Positions 11,094-21,309 of a stretch of DNA of 64,000 bases are shown piece by piece; position 1 is the first letter of the stretch; each line of letters starts with the position of its first letter. The stretch covers positions 12,259,086 to 12,323,085 of the forward strand of contig JAOANR010000010.1 in assembly GCA_030278955.1 (NCBI GenBank), given 5' to 3'. A program made the position numbers and the translations under genes. A model generated the notes under the pieces. That model made no database searches, was not told the origin of the DNA, and saw only the letters and a list, made by a program, of their open reading frames with translations. This stretch comes from Hygrophila difformis. Its lineage: Eukaryota > Streptophyta > Magnoliopsida > Lamiales > Acanthaceae.

Positions 11094-13933
11094 GAGTTCT
11101 TCGCTTCAACCTTTCCTAGAATATTTGTAATGATAGCCCAAACAGCCACATTCAACTCTTCTAGAGTACAGGTATATGACGCCTGAAATTCTGGATATTC
11201 TTTAAATCGGGTATAAGTCATCTCCATGAATGTAAACTTGTTGCATTTTTCAATAGGATGGAGATCAATCATCATCACTCTAGGAGGCATATACTTCTCC
11301 TTCAATTTCTCGATTGTCTTAACTCTATCAACTGTCTTAGCTTGTTCCTGAAAATTACAGATGATATATCAATCATCGCTGAAATATGAAATGTGTCATC
11401 ACTGAAAAACATAAAAATCATCGCTGAAAACTATTAACATACCTCTGCATTCTCATCTGTTACAACATTCTCATTCTCGGATATGCCCAAAGAAAAGGTT
11501 GGCACATCTTTTGCATGCATCTATACACATACTAGAGTAATTTAGAGAAAATACCTCTATTTACATCACAATTGATATAGCTAAAAACTATTAAAAACTA
11601 AAGTCACACAAGAAAATATATCAATCACCATATCCAAATCGCTGAAATGTGGTAAATATAATCGCTGAAAAACACAGAAACCATCGCTGAAAACTATTAA
11701 AGTACCTCTAGATTCTCAGCCACATCATGTGCTGCATCTTTCTCAGCCCCATCATGTCCTACATCTTTCTTAGCCCCATCATGTGCTAACTAAAAATCAC
11801 ACAAGAAAAATATATCAAAACATTTTGTTACATCACAATTGATATAGCTAAAAACTATTAAAAACTAAAGTCACACAAGAAAATATATCAATCACCATAT
11901 CAAAATCGCTGAAATGTGGTAAATATCATCGCTGAAAAACACAGAAACCATCGCTGAAAACTATTACAATACCTCTGCATTCTTAGCCACATCATGTGCT
12001 GCATCTTTCTCAGCCCCATCATGTGCTACATCTTTCTTAGCCCCATCATGTGCTAACTAAAAATCACACAAGAAAAATATATCAAAACACTTTGTTACAG
12101 TAACCCCTATAGCAAACATTTTGTCACTGTACATACATTCAAGGAATCGAAACTGAAAGGGATTCGGAATCGAATTAAAGATCTCTGCAATAAAAATAAA
12201 CAACACAGAAAAAGCAAAAAAGAAAAAAGAATGTCAGAAACTACCTTCAAAAAATATTATGAAGTACAAAATTTATAAAACTACATTCGGTACATTTTCA
12301 GGTAAATTTTCAGTCTCCGGGGCAACTCTCTCTTCAGTTTTGTCTTTTATATTCCCAGCATCTACATCACCTCCTTCCCGCAAACTTGTCACCTCCAGAC
12401 CCCCTTGACTCATCACAACATTTCCAGCTCCTGCTAATATACCCATCAAGATTTCTCCTTCGCTTGCAGTTATATCAAGATTATTTGACTGTTCTCCTTC
12501 ACGACATCGACCCACATTAATCAACAGTTCACCTGCATCTTGATCACAAGGGGGGTGTGGGGAAGGTTCAACATCATTTCTGGATGCTTCTATGAGAGGA
12601 TCAACATTGCCTGAAGCATCAGCATCCATATATTGGCAAACAATGTTCACAATAGAGTCCATTGTGTGATCAGAAAGATGAACAACTAGTTCAGAATCAG
12701 TTGTCTCATTTGCATTAGCTTCATGGACAACAGGTGAATACATAGACTGCAAGCTAGAAATATTGGCAGCTTCTTCATTTCCACTAGCATTCAAATCCAC
12801 ATTTTCTCCTAACTGCTCATCTCCTCCTCCATCCACACTCCTAGAAAGATTGGCAGTTGGTTCATTTGCAGTAGAATTCAAACGCTCATCTTCCACTTCT
12901 TTCCCACCCCTCATTTTCTTCTTTAGACCAGAAACAAAAGTGCTAAGTCGATCGTCATCTTCCTCCACAGTCCTTTTCGCAGCCCTCGATTTCTTCTTAA
13001 AGTCAATATCTGGATACTTTGCATTAGGGAAAACCTTCCAGATATCAACCATCTCCAAATATCGATCCTTTTTACATGTAAATCCAACCAAATGAAGCTC
13101 TTCACGCTCATAGAAATCAAAAAAACATGTGCTGAAAAAAACAAAAACAAACAAGATACATAATCAACAAACAATGACCATAATCAACAATATAAATCAC
13201 ATAACAAATATAAATTGCATAACAAACACAAAATTAAAATTACCATTAATCAAAACAGGTCTCCACAGGGGCGTGCTTGAGCACTGGTTCCCTTATCCAA
13301 TTTTGCCTTATACTCATTCAGAGATTTGATAAGAAATTGTCTAATATGAAGACACCAATTGTACCTTAAAGCTTCTTCCGGAGATCTAAGAAACTGAAGA
13401 TACCTTTTGTTTACAACCCTCCTTGAGTTAGGAGTAAAGACTTTCTGCAGAGCAAACAAAACATACATCCTCCAGTAGTCATCCAATGGAATTTCAGTAT
13501 TCTCCGTATTCTCTAAAATAGCTCTAAGATCCTTAACAGGTATCCGATTAGGCTCCTTCTTATTCGTAATAAAAGAATACTTTTCACAAAATTCATCAGC
13601 AAAATCATAACCAATCTCATTATTCTTCAAATCTATTATAAATTTATCGACTCCCCATGGCAAACCATATACTTTATGAATGTCTTCATCTGTAAACCTC
13701 CATCGACGGTTTTTATCAATAATAAAGCATTCCTCCTGAATGCTCCACTGATTAATCAAAGTTATAACAGGATCAACCTTGAGCATGCACATTTTGAACA
13801 TAAGCAGACAACTGAAGCAAGTTTTGTGAATAAACTCTTTCTTCCCATCTCCGCCACTCTCGTTTAGGATATTATTTAAAAGACAAATGCTAGATGGAAC
13901 GCAACAGACCTGATTATGCACTTTTTCAGCCAT
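11094..13933 (-). pseudogene. Plant-mobile/Ulp1-associated protein gene, broken by an LTR
   Basis: The first exon starts at ATG 13933 and runs to about 13257. It encodes a domain with the pattern WRFTDEDIHKVYGLPWG, typical of the N-terminal part of plant proteins linked to Ulp1-like proteases and often carried by Mutator-like elements. With donor CT|GTTTTG and acceptor TTTCAG at 13132 the phase joins to exon 2 (13131 to about 12273), an acidic, low-complexity stretch. Further small exons follow: around 12170, two duplicated exons (11704-11794 and 11973-12055), one at about 11520-11444, and one from 11347. The last is cut at 11094 by the LTR. No protease catalytic part is visible; it may lie beyond the window. 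Exon borders after 12273 are tentative. Confidence 0.5.
11561..12094 (-). repeat. Tandem duplication of an exon with its flanking introns
   Basis: Two units of 267 bp (11561-11827 and 11828-12094) differ at few sites. Each carries an acceptor TTTTTAG, an exon encoding repeats of the type AHDGAKKDV / AHDGAEKDA / AHDVAENLE, and a GTACTT or GTATTG donor. The exon itself is built of roughly 10-residue repeats, so duplication acted at two scales. Confidence 0.8.
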
Positions 13934-14084
13934 TCTTGATAACAAAAAAGTAAAATATCACCGTTCGCCGTAGAAAAACAATCGCCGTTTGCCGTAGACG
14001 CAGAGAATCGCTAAATCGCTGAAAAGCCCTAGAGAAAGTATCGACAGTGATAAATTAAAAATTGGCGGTTAAATTGACATTAAA

Positions 14085-14450
14085 TACTACACGGTGAAAT
14101 CTCGACGGTTATTTCTTATTAATTACTTAGACGGTGATTTTTTATTAATCGCGTTACTAGACGTTACGCGAATTCTGAAAACATTGTAAAATTTTTATTA
14201 ACTACTACACGGTTATTTTTTATTAACTCATCTCCATCGCTGAATTGCACTATGACGATCGATTTTTTCAATATGTAACCATCGCTGAATTGCATTCTTT
14301 ACGCAATTTTCTGAGACATTGTAACATTTTCTTATTAAATACTACACGGTTATTTTTTTTATTAAAACTAACTTTCATCGCTGAATTGCATAACGATCAT
14401 CGCTTTCGTATATAAGTAATCATCGCTGAATTGCATTAGTTAGCACTGAA
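14085..14450. repeat. Degenerate tandem repeat between the two genes
   Basis: About three to four imperfect units of CTACACGGTTATTTTT-ATTAA followed by CATCGCTGAATTGCA, spaced about 100-130 bp. They fill most of the 13934-14516 spacer downstream of the FAR1-type gene, which otherwise shows no coding frame. Confidence 0.6.
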
Positions 14451-14516
14451 CTAAGTTGATCAATACAATATTAATGATCAATACACTTCATGTCATTTCT
14501 AAAAAAACAAAAATCT

Positions 14517-17364
14517 TCATTTCTGCATCCGTTTACGATGTTCTAACTCTTTCTTTTTCCGAACAGCTTCAGAAATAGAGACCATTCTCTTGTTCGATTT
14601 CTTCTGCCCTTTACACGTTTCTCTTTCCCTTAAATGCAAATTTGAGTAATCTGATGTACTTCCAATCTCTGCAAAAAAAAAAAAAACAAAAACATTGAGA
14701 AACACTAATTTCAAAAAAGCAAAAACATAAATATGTCTTTGATTAGAAATTACCCGACTCTTTGTTAATATCAATATTGTCATACTTTGTTTTCATCAAT
14801 GTCTCAAAGTCATACATAAACGATTCACAAGCATCCTCATTTCGTGACAACACAATTGCTGACTTCAAAAACAAGCCACACAATTTCCGGTATCTAGATG
14901 CTGCATTGACCACATTTGTTTCTTTTCCAACACCAACATCAACATAACTAAGATCACATTTTGCATTCCTTGACCACCGCTGCAAAATATATTTATCTGG
15001 AATAGTATGAAACACTTTTGCTCCACTTCCTGACAGAACATCCATCACCCTCAGAGCATGACAACATAAAATCCCCATATTCTCAAACATATTGCAACTG
15101 CATCCAATTGTACCATCATCAATGTTAACATTGACATGATCACCAATCATCTTTGAATCTGCATCTTCTCTCTTGCAAACACGATAAATTAATGCATCTG
15201 GTTGAAGCTCAACCACATACCCAAATGACAGATCATACTCATTGTTGAAAATATTGAACACATTTGGTGTATACTTCTCAGCTATATATTTCAATAGTGG
15301 ATTCATAATAAACCTGGCAGAAACTTGTCTATCATCTGCCTTAAAATCTTCCATCCGTTCATTATCCCTTCTTGACTCCACAACCCTTTCAAAATGTGCA
15401 AAGAACTCAACATAGTTATCAACTGGCCTTAAGAACCTGTGAAATGTCAACACAATATGGGGATGTGAAAATCAAATTCTCAACTACATAAAGCAAACAC
15501 GCATCGCTGAAATAAATAGAACTCTCTCGCTGATCAAAACAGTATAGCCTCGTTGAAAATAACTATTCAACTATCACTGAAAATGAAATTTATTCATACT
15601 GTTTCACAACTGAGTTAAAAGATTCACTTAGCTGAGTAGTCCTCATTCCTGCAGTAAAATGATTTTTAACCCAAGCAGCGGACCATTGACTTCTCAAATT
15701 ATAAGTAGTCGACAACCACCTATGTTCAGACTGTGAGAAACAAGTTGATAGCATGTATTCACATTCCACCTCAAATTCCATCTCTGTCCTCACATCATAT
15801 ACCAAATGATGAAATAGCTTATCAAACCTAAAAAATGAGTTCAACATGTACATATCAATATCCAAATCGAAAAAACAATTGAAAGTAAAAATAACTAAAT
15901 ATTTACCTTGGTGTGTATAGTTGACTCAAATTTTTTTTTCGCATTTTCTATAATGTGCCAACTACATAAAGCATGATAGGTATTAGGCAAAATTTTCCTA
16001 ATTGCCGGTGCCATCGCACAATCTTGATCTGTGAAAATCGTTTGAGGTGCCTTATCCCCCATACACTTCAAAAATGTTTTAAATAGCCACTCAAATGATC
16101 TTTGAGTTTCATCAAGCATCAATGCAGCTCCAAAAATAGAAGTCTGTCGGTGATGATTGAATCCAACAAAAACAGCTAATGGTCTGTAATTTTTATTTGT
16201 CCGATACGTTGTATCAAAGGTCACACTATCACCAAAAGTTTGATAATCCATCCTCATTTCAGCATCTGACCAAAAGATATTTGTAATTCTCTCATCATCA
16301 TCCAGATCATACTCATGGAAGAAAAATGGATTACTCACACATTTCTCAGAGAAATACTTCAATACAACACCAGCATCCCCTACTTTTAAATTTCTTTGCC
16401 GCCTTCTAACAAGTGCATTCTTCAAATCGTCCTTTAAAAATCCTACAAGTCCACTACCTCCAGCACCCATACTTAACAAGTCATACGATGACTTCAATGA
16501 CAATCCAACTTCTTCATGTATACCAGCAACAACACTGTGTAACTCATCAACTCTTCTATTCGATTTCAACATATGCTTCCTTGATGGTCCATGCAGATCA
16601 TGATTATGATCACCACAGAAAAACACAACTCTATAAACTTTTTCATCAGTTTTATAATGTAACCTCACCTTTGCTTCACAACCAGTTCGGGTTTCATCAC
16701 TCCTACGAAATTTCAGACTCTTAGAACGACAAGATGAATCACTATCCAACAAACAACCACGACGAAATCCTTCCTTATTGCACGCATATTGTAAATAGAA
16801 CAATCTATCAACTTCATATGGCTTTGGTCTCTCATACATTTTCCTTACCGAGAAACCTAAACTATGAGCATAATCACAATAAAAACTAAACGTATCATCA
16901 GTTGTAACAAAACTTAACTCACTCCAATTTATGTTACCTGTGAAGAAATAAACAAAGAATTCCCATTAAAATAATAAATACACGTAGCTGACATAAACCA
17001 TCGCTTAAAATGCTTAATGTCCATCGCTGAAAATGCTAGACAGTTATCGCTGAAAATGCTAGTGATGCATCGCTGAAAATGCTAGGCTTGCATCGATGAA
17101 AATATAATGGTTCTGTCCCTCATAATCACATGTACAAACGTTTTGACGCTTAAATGAACATATAGATATGAAACTTCAGAAAACACAAAAAAAGAGAAAC
17201 ATATCAAAGAAGAACTCAAAACTCAAAAAACATACATAAAATCAAAAACGACGATCTGCGATAAAAATACTCAAAATTCGAAAATTCTAAAAAGTACCAT
17301 TGAACGCAGAACTCGAATCTGAAAACGTTGCCGACGCATTCAACGACATGCTAATCGCATTCAT
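14517..17364 (-). CDS. FAR1/FHY3-family protein or MULE transposase
   Basis: My model has five exons: 17364-17298, 16937-15907, 15817-15600, 15436-14754 and 14668-14517. All junctions are GT-AG and in phase, giving about 716 residues, a normal length for this family. The protein has a FAR1 DNA-binding domain (FYCDYAHSLGFSVRK onward), a MULE transposase domain with VTFDTTYRTN, IFTDQDCAM, CSWHIIENAKKKF and LSESFN, and a SWIM zinc finger (CSC-x7-ILCCHALRV). The likely DDE triad, Asp of VTFD, Asp of FTDQD and Glu of LSES, is intact. The C-terminus is basic (KKKELEHRKRMQK). FAR1/FHY3 proteins are domesticated Mutator-type transposases acting as transcription factors; this copy could be either. The exon 3 acceptor (GATAAG|CTA) has a weak pyrimidine tract. 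The neighbouring Ulp1-type gene and shared motifs favour a mobile unit. Confidence 0.75.
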
Positions 17365-17509
17365 AATTGCCAAAAACTTCTTCACACCGCCGCAACACGT
17401 ACAGAGCAAACAAAAAATAGAAGAGAACTTGTCACAAAAAAAAAACAGAAGAGAACTCGGAAATCCAAAGAAGACGACGTCCAACGGCGAACAATATGGC
17501 AAATATACG

Positions 17510-17616
17510 AAATTACTTTTCTACCCTTAGAGTTAATCTCAATCGTCGATTTTTAAAGACAATCAACGGCTGTAAATTCCCACAGCACATCAAGTCAAAA
17601 AGGGTGATTGCACCCT
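17510..17616 (-). other. Possible MULE terminal region
   Basis: Read on the minus strand this begins AGGGTGCAATCACCCT, a self-complementary end, followed by TTTTTGACTTGATGTG and a stretch leading to the first exon of the transposase-like gene. GGGTGCAATCACCC-like ends are what I recall of plant Mutator-like elements. The opposite end would be left of, or hidden by, the LTR insertions, so the call rests on one end only. Confidence 0.3.
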
Positions 17617-17802
17617 AACGTAATTGTAGGTTTGAAGCGTAAGAAATTTCTTAATTAATCTAAACAAATAATCAATGCAACTTAATCCATAACAGGCACA
17701 TTATATGCGAAGGGAACTCTGTAGCTAATTGCTTAGCCAAGATGGGGCTGAAAGTTAGGTGTTTTTCACGACATAGGTCTTACCCGGTGAAGCCTCTATT
17801 CA

Positions 17803-18068
17803 GCGGCAGATCCAGAAATTTTTTTCAGTGGTATCACAATAATAATGAAAATTATATTGAAATTAAAAATGGTAGTCACAATACAAAAACTATTGAAAAG
17901 GACTAAGTTATAATTGATTATTGTGGTATCACCATAAAAATTCAGTGGTTGCAAAAAGCAAATTAAGTTAAATCTATTTTCTTTTTAAGCCTAAAATAGC
18001 AATTTTATCAATTTGAGTGGTATCACGTTCCACCACCTGCTTACAAGTACATCCGCCCCTGCCTCCAT
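17803..18068. mobile_element. MITE-like segment
   Basis: A GCGGCAGATCCAGAAATTTTTTTC start with CAGTGGTATCAC, and an inverted GTGGTATCAC...GGGGCGGATG-like block at the right end (GAGTGGTATCACGTTCC...CATCCGCCCCTGCC), enclose AT-rich non-coding sequence. The ends are imperfectly inverted and no target duplication is clear. The 17617-17802 flank shows nothing else. Confidence 0.3.
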
Positions 18069-18329
18069 TGGCGGCAGATGCAGCTGCTACGTGGTTCACA
18101 CTTCACGCGGTGCTAGTTTTTTTTTTTTTTTTTTTTGTGGTCTCTTTTCTCAAATCGCATTTCTCCATATAGGTTGTTCCACCAAATAGAACATTATGAA
18201 ATACATAATTCCACCAAATTTGCTACACAAAAATGTAGACAAATCAACAAAAGTTGGTTGCAGTTTAATTATGATACCCAACTTAAGGTCTTGTTCTCTA
18301 AACCTTAAATAAGCTGTTATGAATTTTAT

Positions 18330-18465
18330 AAGACCTGGTCTGATTTGATCTGAATTTGTCTGGTTTGATCTGATTTGATTCAATCTGGTCTGATATGAAT
18401 TGGTTTGGTCTAATCTGATTTGATCTGGTCTGTATGTTTCTTATATGATCTGATCTGATTTGATT
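18330..18465. repeat. Degenerate TGATCTGATT repeat
   Basis: A run of about ten-base units such as TGATCTGATT, TGGTCTGATT and TGGTTTGATC. A T homopolymer lies at 18118-18136 and A-rich low-complexity sequence at 18585-18640. The rest of 18466-18930 shows nothing coding and probably holds the 3' region of the membrane-protein gene. Confidence 0.7.
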
Positions 18466-18930
18466 TTAATAAAAATAAGTAATAAGTCTTGAAAATAAGT
18501 TATTGAGAACGGGCGTTAATTAAATTAATTTATGAAGAGTCTAAGATTAATTTGAAATTCTCATACTCGACCAAGGAGACTTTTTTCAGAAAAAAAATAA
18601 TAAAAAAAATTAAAAAAAATAAAAAATTCTGAGTTTAATTTGATTTGATTTAAGCTAATCTAACCACAAACCACCAGATATCACAGAATACAAAAAAAAG
18701 CAATATGTTATATGAACATGAGTTGGCTCAAGTTCAAATACTACACAAGGATATCAAACAAATATGACCACATTGGATTCATGACAAAATAAAGACACAA
18801 AACACACACATTCAAAGGTACATATATAAATCAAGCGTCTGAAGATAACCTCCATAATTTTGAGAGAATAGTTCAAGCCAGATTATCCGAGCTCAATATA
18901 TGAGGACTAGACCAGAATTTTATCCAAATC

Positions 18931-20608
18931 TTAGTCTCGAATACCAAGTTCAACCTCAAGATCATCGTCTTGTTCGAAGAGCTTCAGCAGGCGTGCGTGT
19001 TGCTGCTCTCTCTTCTTTCTTTGCCACAGCTTGAATAAGAAAACGGAAAATGCAGCAGCAGCTATAAGCCCAAGGAATACGACAACAATTTTCAACCCAG
19101 TGGAGCTTCTTGGCGAGTCCTTATTCCCAACTTTCTTCACTATAGATAAGCTTGATGCAGTTGAGCCATCAACCAACCCTAAGCACTAGGTGGAAAGCAT
19201 TTTAGCAATAGAACAACACAGATACTAATTGCACACTTAATCAAAAACCAATATACTAATAAGAGGAAATGAACTTCAACATATATAATTCAACGAGACA
19301 ACATTGATCCCAATTAACTTCTCTTAGTTGTAAAGGAGACATTTGGCAAAATCGAAATTTCAAGTTTGAAAATCATGAAGTAGCAAACAGTTTGTTTGAA
19401 AGAATTTACTATTCAAGAAAAGGAAAAAAGGAGCAGATTTTTTCGCCCATCTAAGGGCAAAAAGTTTGCAGAAAAAGTGAGGGACGAAACAATTTGCATA
19501 TGCTTCCTTTTGTTTTTTCCCTTTGCAATTTGAAATGCCAAACGAAGAATTCTAAGATGAATTCTTCACACCTACTTCGCATTTCCTTCCTTTCAGTCCA
19601 AACTAGCATTCTAAACAAAATGTACTAATCTTAGTGTGCATAACACTGGTTAACAAATTCCACCACTCAATTTCTTTTAGTCATGAAATTGAAAACCACA
19701 TAAGCAATTGAGATGATCCAGTATCATCATAGAATATTGATAATCAATGGACATACGGACATACCAAAACAAACAAGCTTAAGTTACTAACTGTAGTTAG
19801 ATAAAGCAAGAAGGGTCGCCCCTTGGGCACACTTCGGCGCCTTGTTGTCTCACTGCTTGCACCAACATAGGACAGCAGGCAACCAATTAACATGGCACAG
19901 GTGTAATATTTATAATGATTGCAGAAGCAGAAAAGAGAAGAGTTATACCACACACAAAGCATACAGGAAAAGTAACCCAAGATATAGAGAATGCCACAAA
20001 CACAAAACAATTTCAAGCAAAAGAGGAGGCAGTCTTTAGACTCGATCCATCCTTACAAAGAATCAAGATTCAATAGAAAAGCCCTCAGCACTAAGGTCAG
20101 TTAAGACAACAAAAGGGTGACATTTGAATACCTCAGGAATTCAGTAACAGCTATGCAACAAATAGCACAATCTCCAAAATAGACAATATATGGAAACAAG
20201 CTTTGTCAAGGATGAGGAAAACATAAACAAATAGAAAGTAATTTTTCACAATAAAACCAGCAATCAAATACTCCTCTGCAAACAAATGAACAATTATGAC
20301 CAAGAGCGATCGAATACTTGATTTAAATTGGGTAAAAAGCCCCAAAACTTTGTATTTAACATGTAATGAACTCGATTATCAGATTGGTCTTGTACTCGAC
20401 AGATTCAAACGAAAGGGATTGGAAAACCCAGCAGCACAGTGCCCTACCTCGTTTTGTGCAATAACCTAACAAATCTACCTTAATTCAAGAGAAGGGTTTC
20501 TATGAACTAAATGAATATCCATAAAGAAAAGGGCATACCTGAAATTGAAAAAAGGAAGGAAAGGCATGAGAACAACAGCAAAGAACTTAGGCATCTAAAA
20601 AATTTCAT
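18931..20608 (-). CDS. Small single-pass membrane protein with signal peptide
   Basis: I do not recognise a named gene. A phase-consistent model is 20608-20539, 20150-20132 (19-nt microexon), 19855-19792 and 19185-18931, giving about 135 residues. Residues 1-24 (MKFFRCLSSLLLFSCLSFLF onward) look like a cleaved signal peptide. A Ser-rich and basic luminal or extracellular part follows. A membrane segment (LKIVVVFLGLIAAAAFSVFLF) precedes a basic stop-transfer KLWQRKKREQQ and an acidic tail (FEQDDDLEVELGIRD). The predicted topology is type I. The first and last exons are well supported; the two middle exons rest on splice signals and phase alone. A copia element sits 173 bp upstream of the start codon and has replaced or displaced the promoter. 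Confidence 0.6.
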
Positions 20609-20781
20609 CTTTTGGTGGCCCTTTTCCTTCCTTCCTCGTTGTATACTGCTGTTGTGCGTTTCTATGTCCAAAACTGGGTAGATTTGCTTCTGGGGTAAAG
20701 CCGTGGCCCGTGGGGCAGTAGATTTGCTCGTGTAGTTTATGTGGAGAGTTTTGGCACAATAATGAAGAACAATGGAATGAG

Positions 20782-21173
20782 TGTTATAGAAATAACTATC
20801 TTTATTTATGTATATGTACAATAAAATGGTATATGGCTTATTAGCTTGTGTTTATAGTGGAAATATTGTAATGGAAATTCGGATTAAATGGTGAAAGAAA
20901 TGAAGTTTAAAGGTGGGATAATAAAATGGATAAAGTGTAATAATTATGGCTATGAAATGAAATAAGTATTAAGCTTGCATAAAATTTTTTCTAACATAAC
21001 TTCTCAATACATTACATAGGCTATTTATAAACTTTTTTATCCTCTCACTATTTACTAACCTCATAATCAAGGCATATACATTTCAAGACTTTCACATGTC
21101 TAACCTTATGATCAAGGCATGAACATGGATGTTGAACACTAGACATTCACATGTTTTGTTTACATGCATAATA
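20782..21173 (-). repeat. 3' LTR of the copia element
   Basis: 392 bp, preceded on its internal side by the polypurine tract AAGGGGGAG (minus strand). It lies upstream of the 18931-20608 gene, on the same strand, and could in principle supply promoter activity to it; that is inference. Confidence 0.9.
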
Positions 21174-21309
21174 CTCCCCCTTGAATGTCGTCAATACGAA
21201 GAATATGCCTCGTTAAAACCTTACTTGGAAAAAACCCAGTGGGAAAAAATCCAAGTGAAGGAAAAAGAGTACAGTATTCTTGTATCAGATGCTCCCCCTG
21301 ATTTGGACA

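Larger units (their letters stand above)
11370..17105. repeat. Dispersed short motif ATCGCTGAAA
   Basis: The motif (often CATCGCTGAAAA, with CATCGCTGAATTGC variants) recurs in introns and spacers near 11375, 11420, 11640, 11660, 11680, 11905, 11930, 11950, 14015, 14235, 14282, 14377, 14423, 15502, 17018, 17045 and 17070, plus near matches at 11398, 15570, 16988 and 17091. It is absent from the coding exons I read and not obvious elsewhere in the window. The copies lie mostly in one orientation. Confidence 0.75.
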
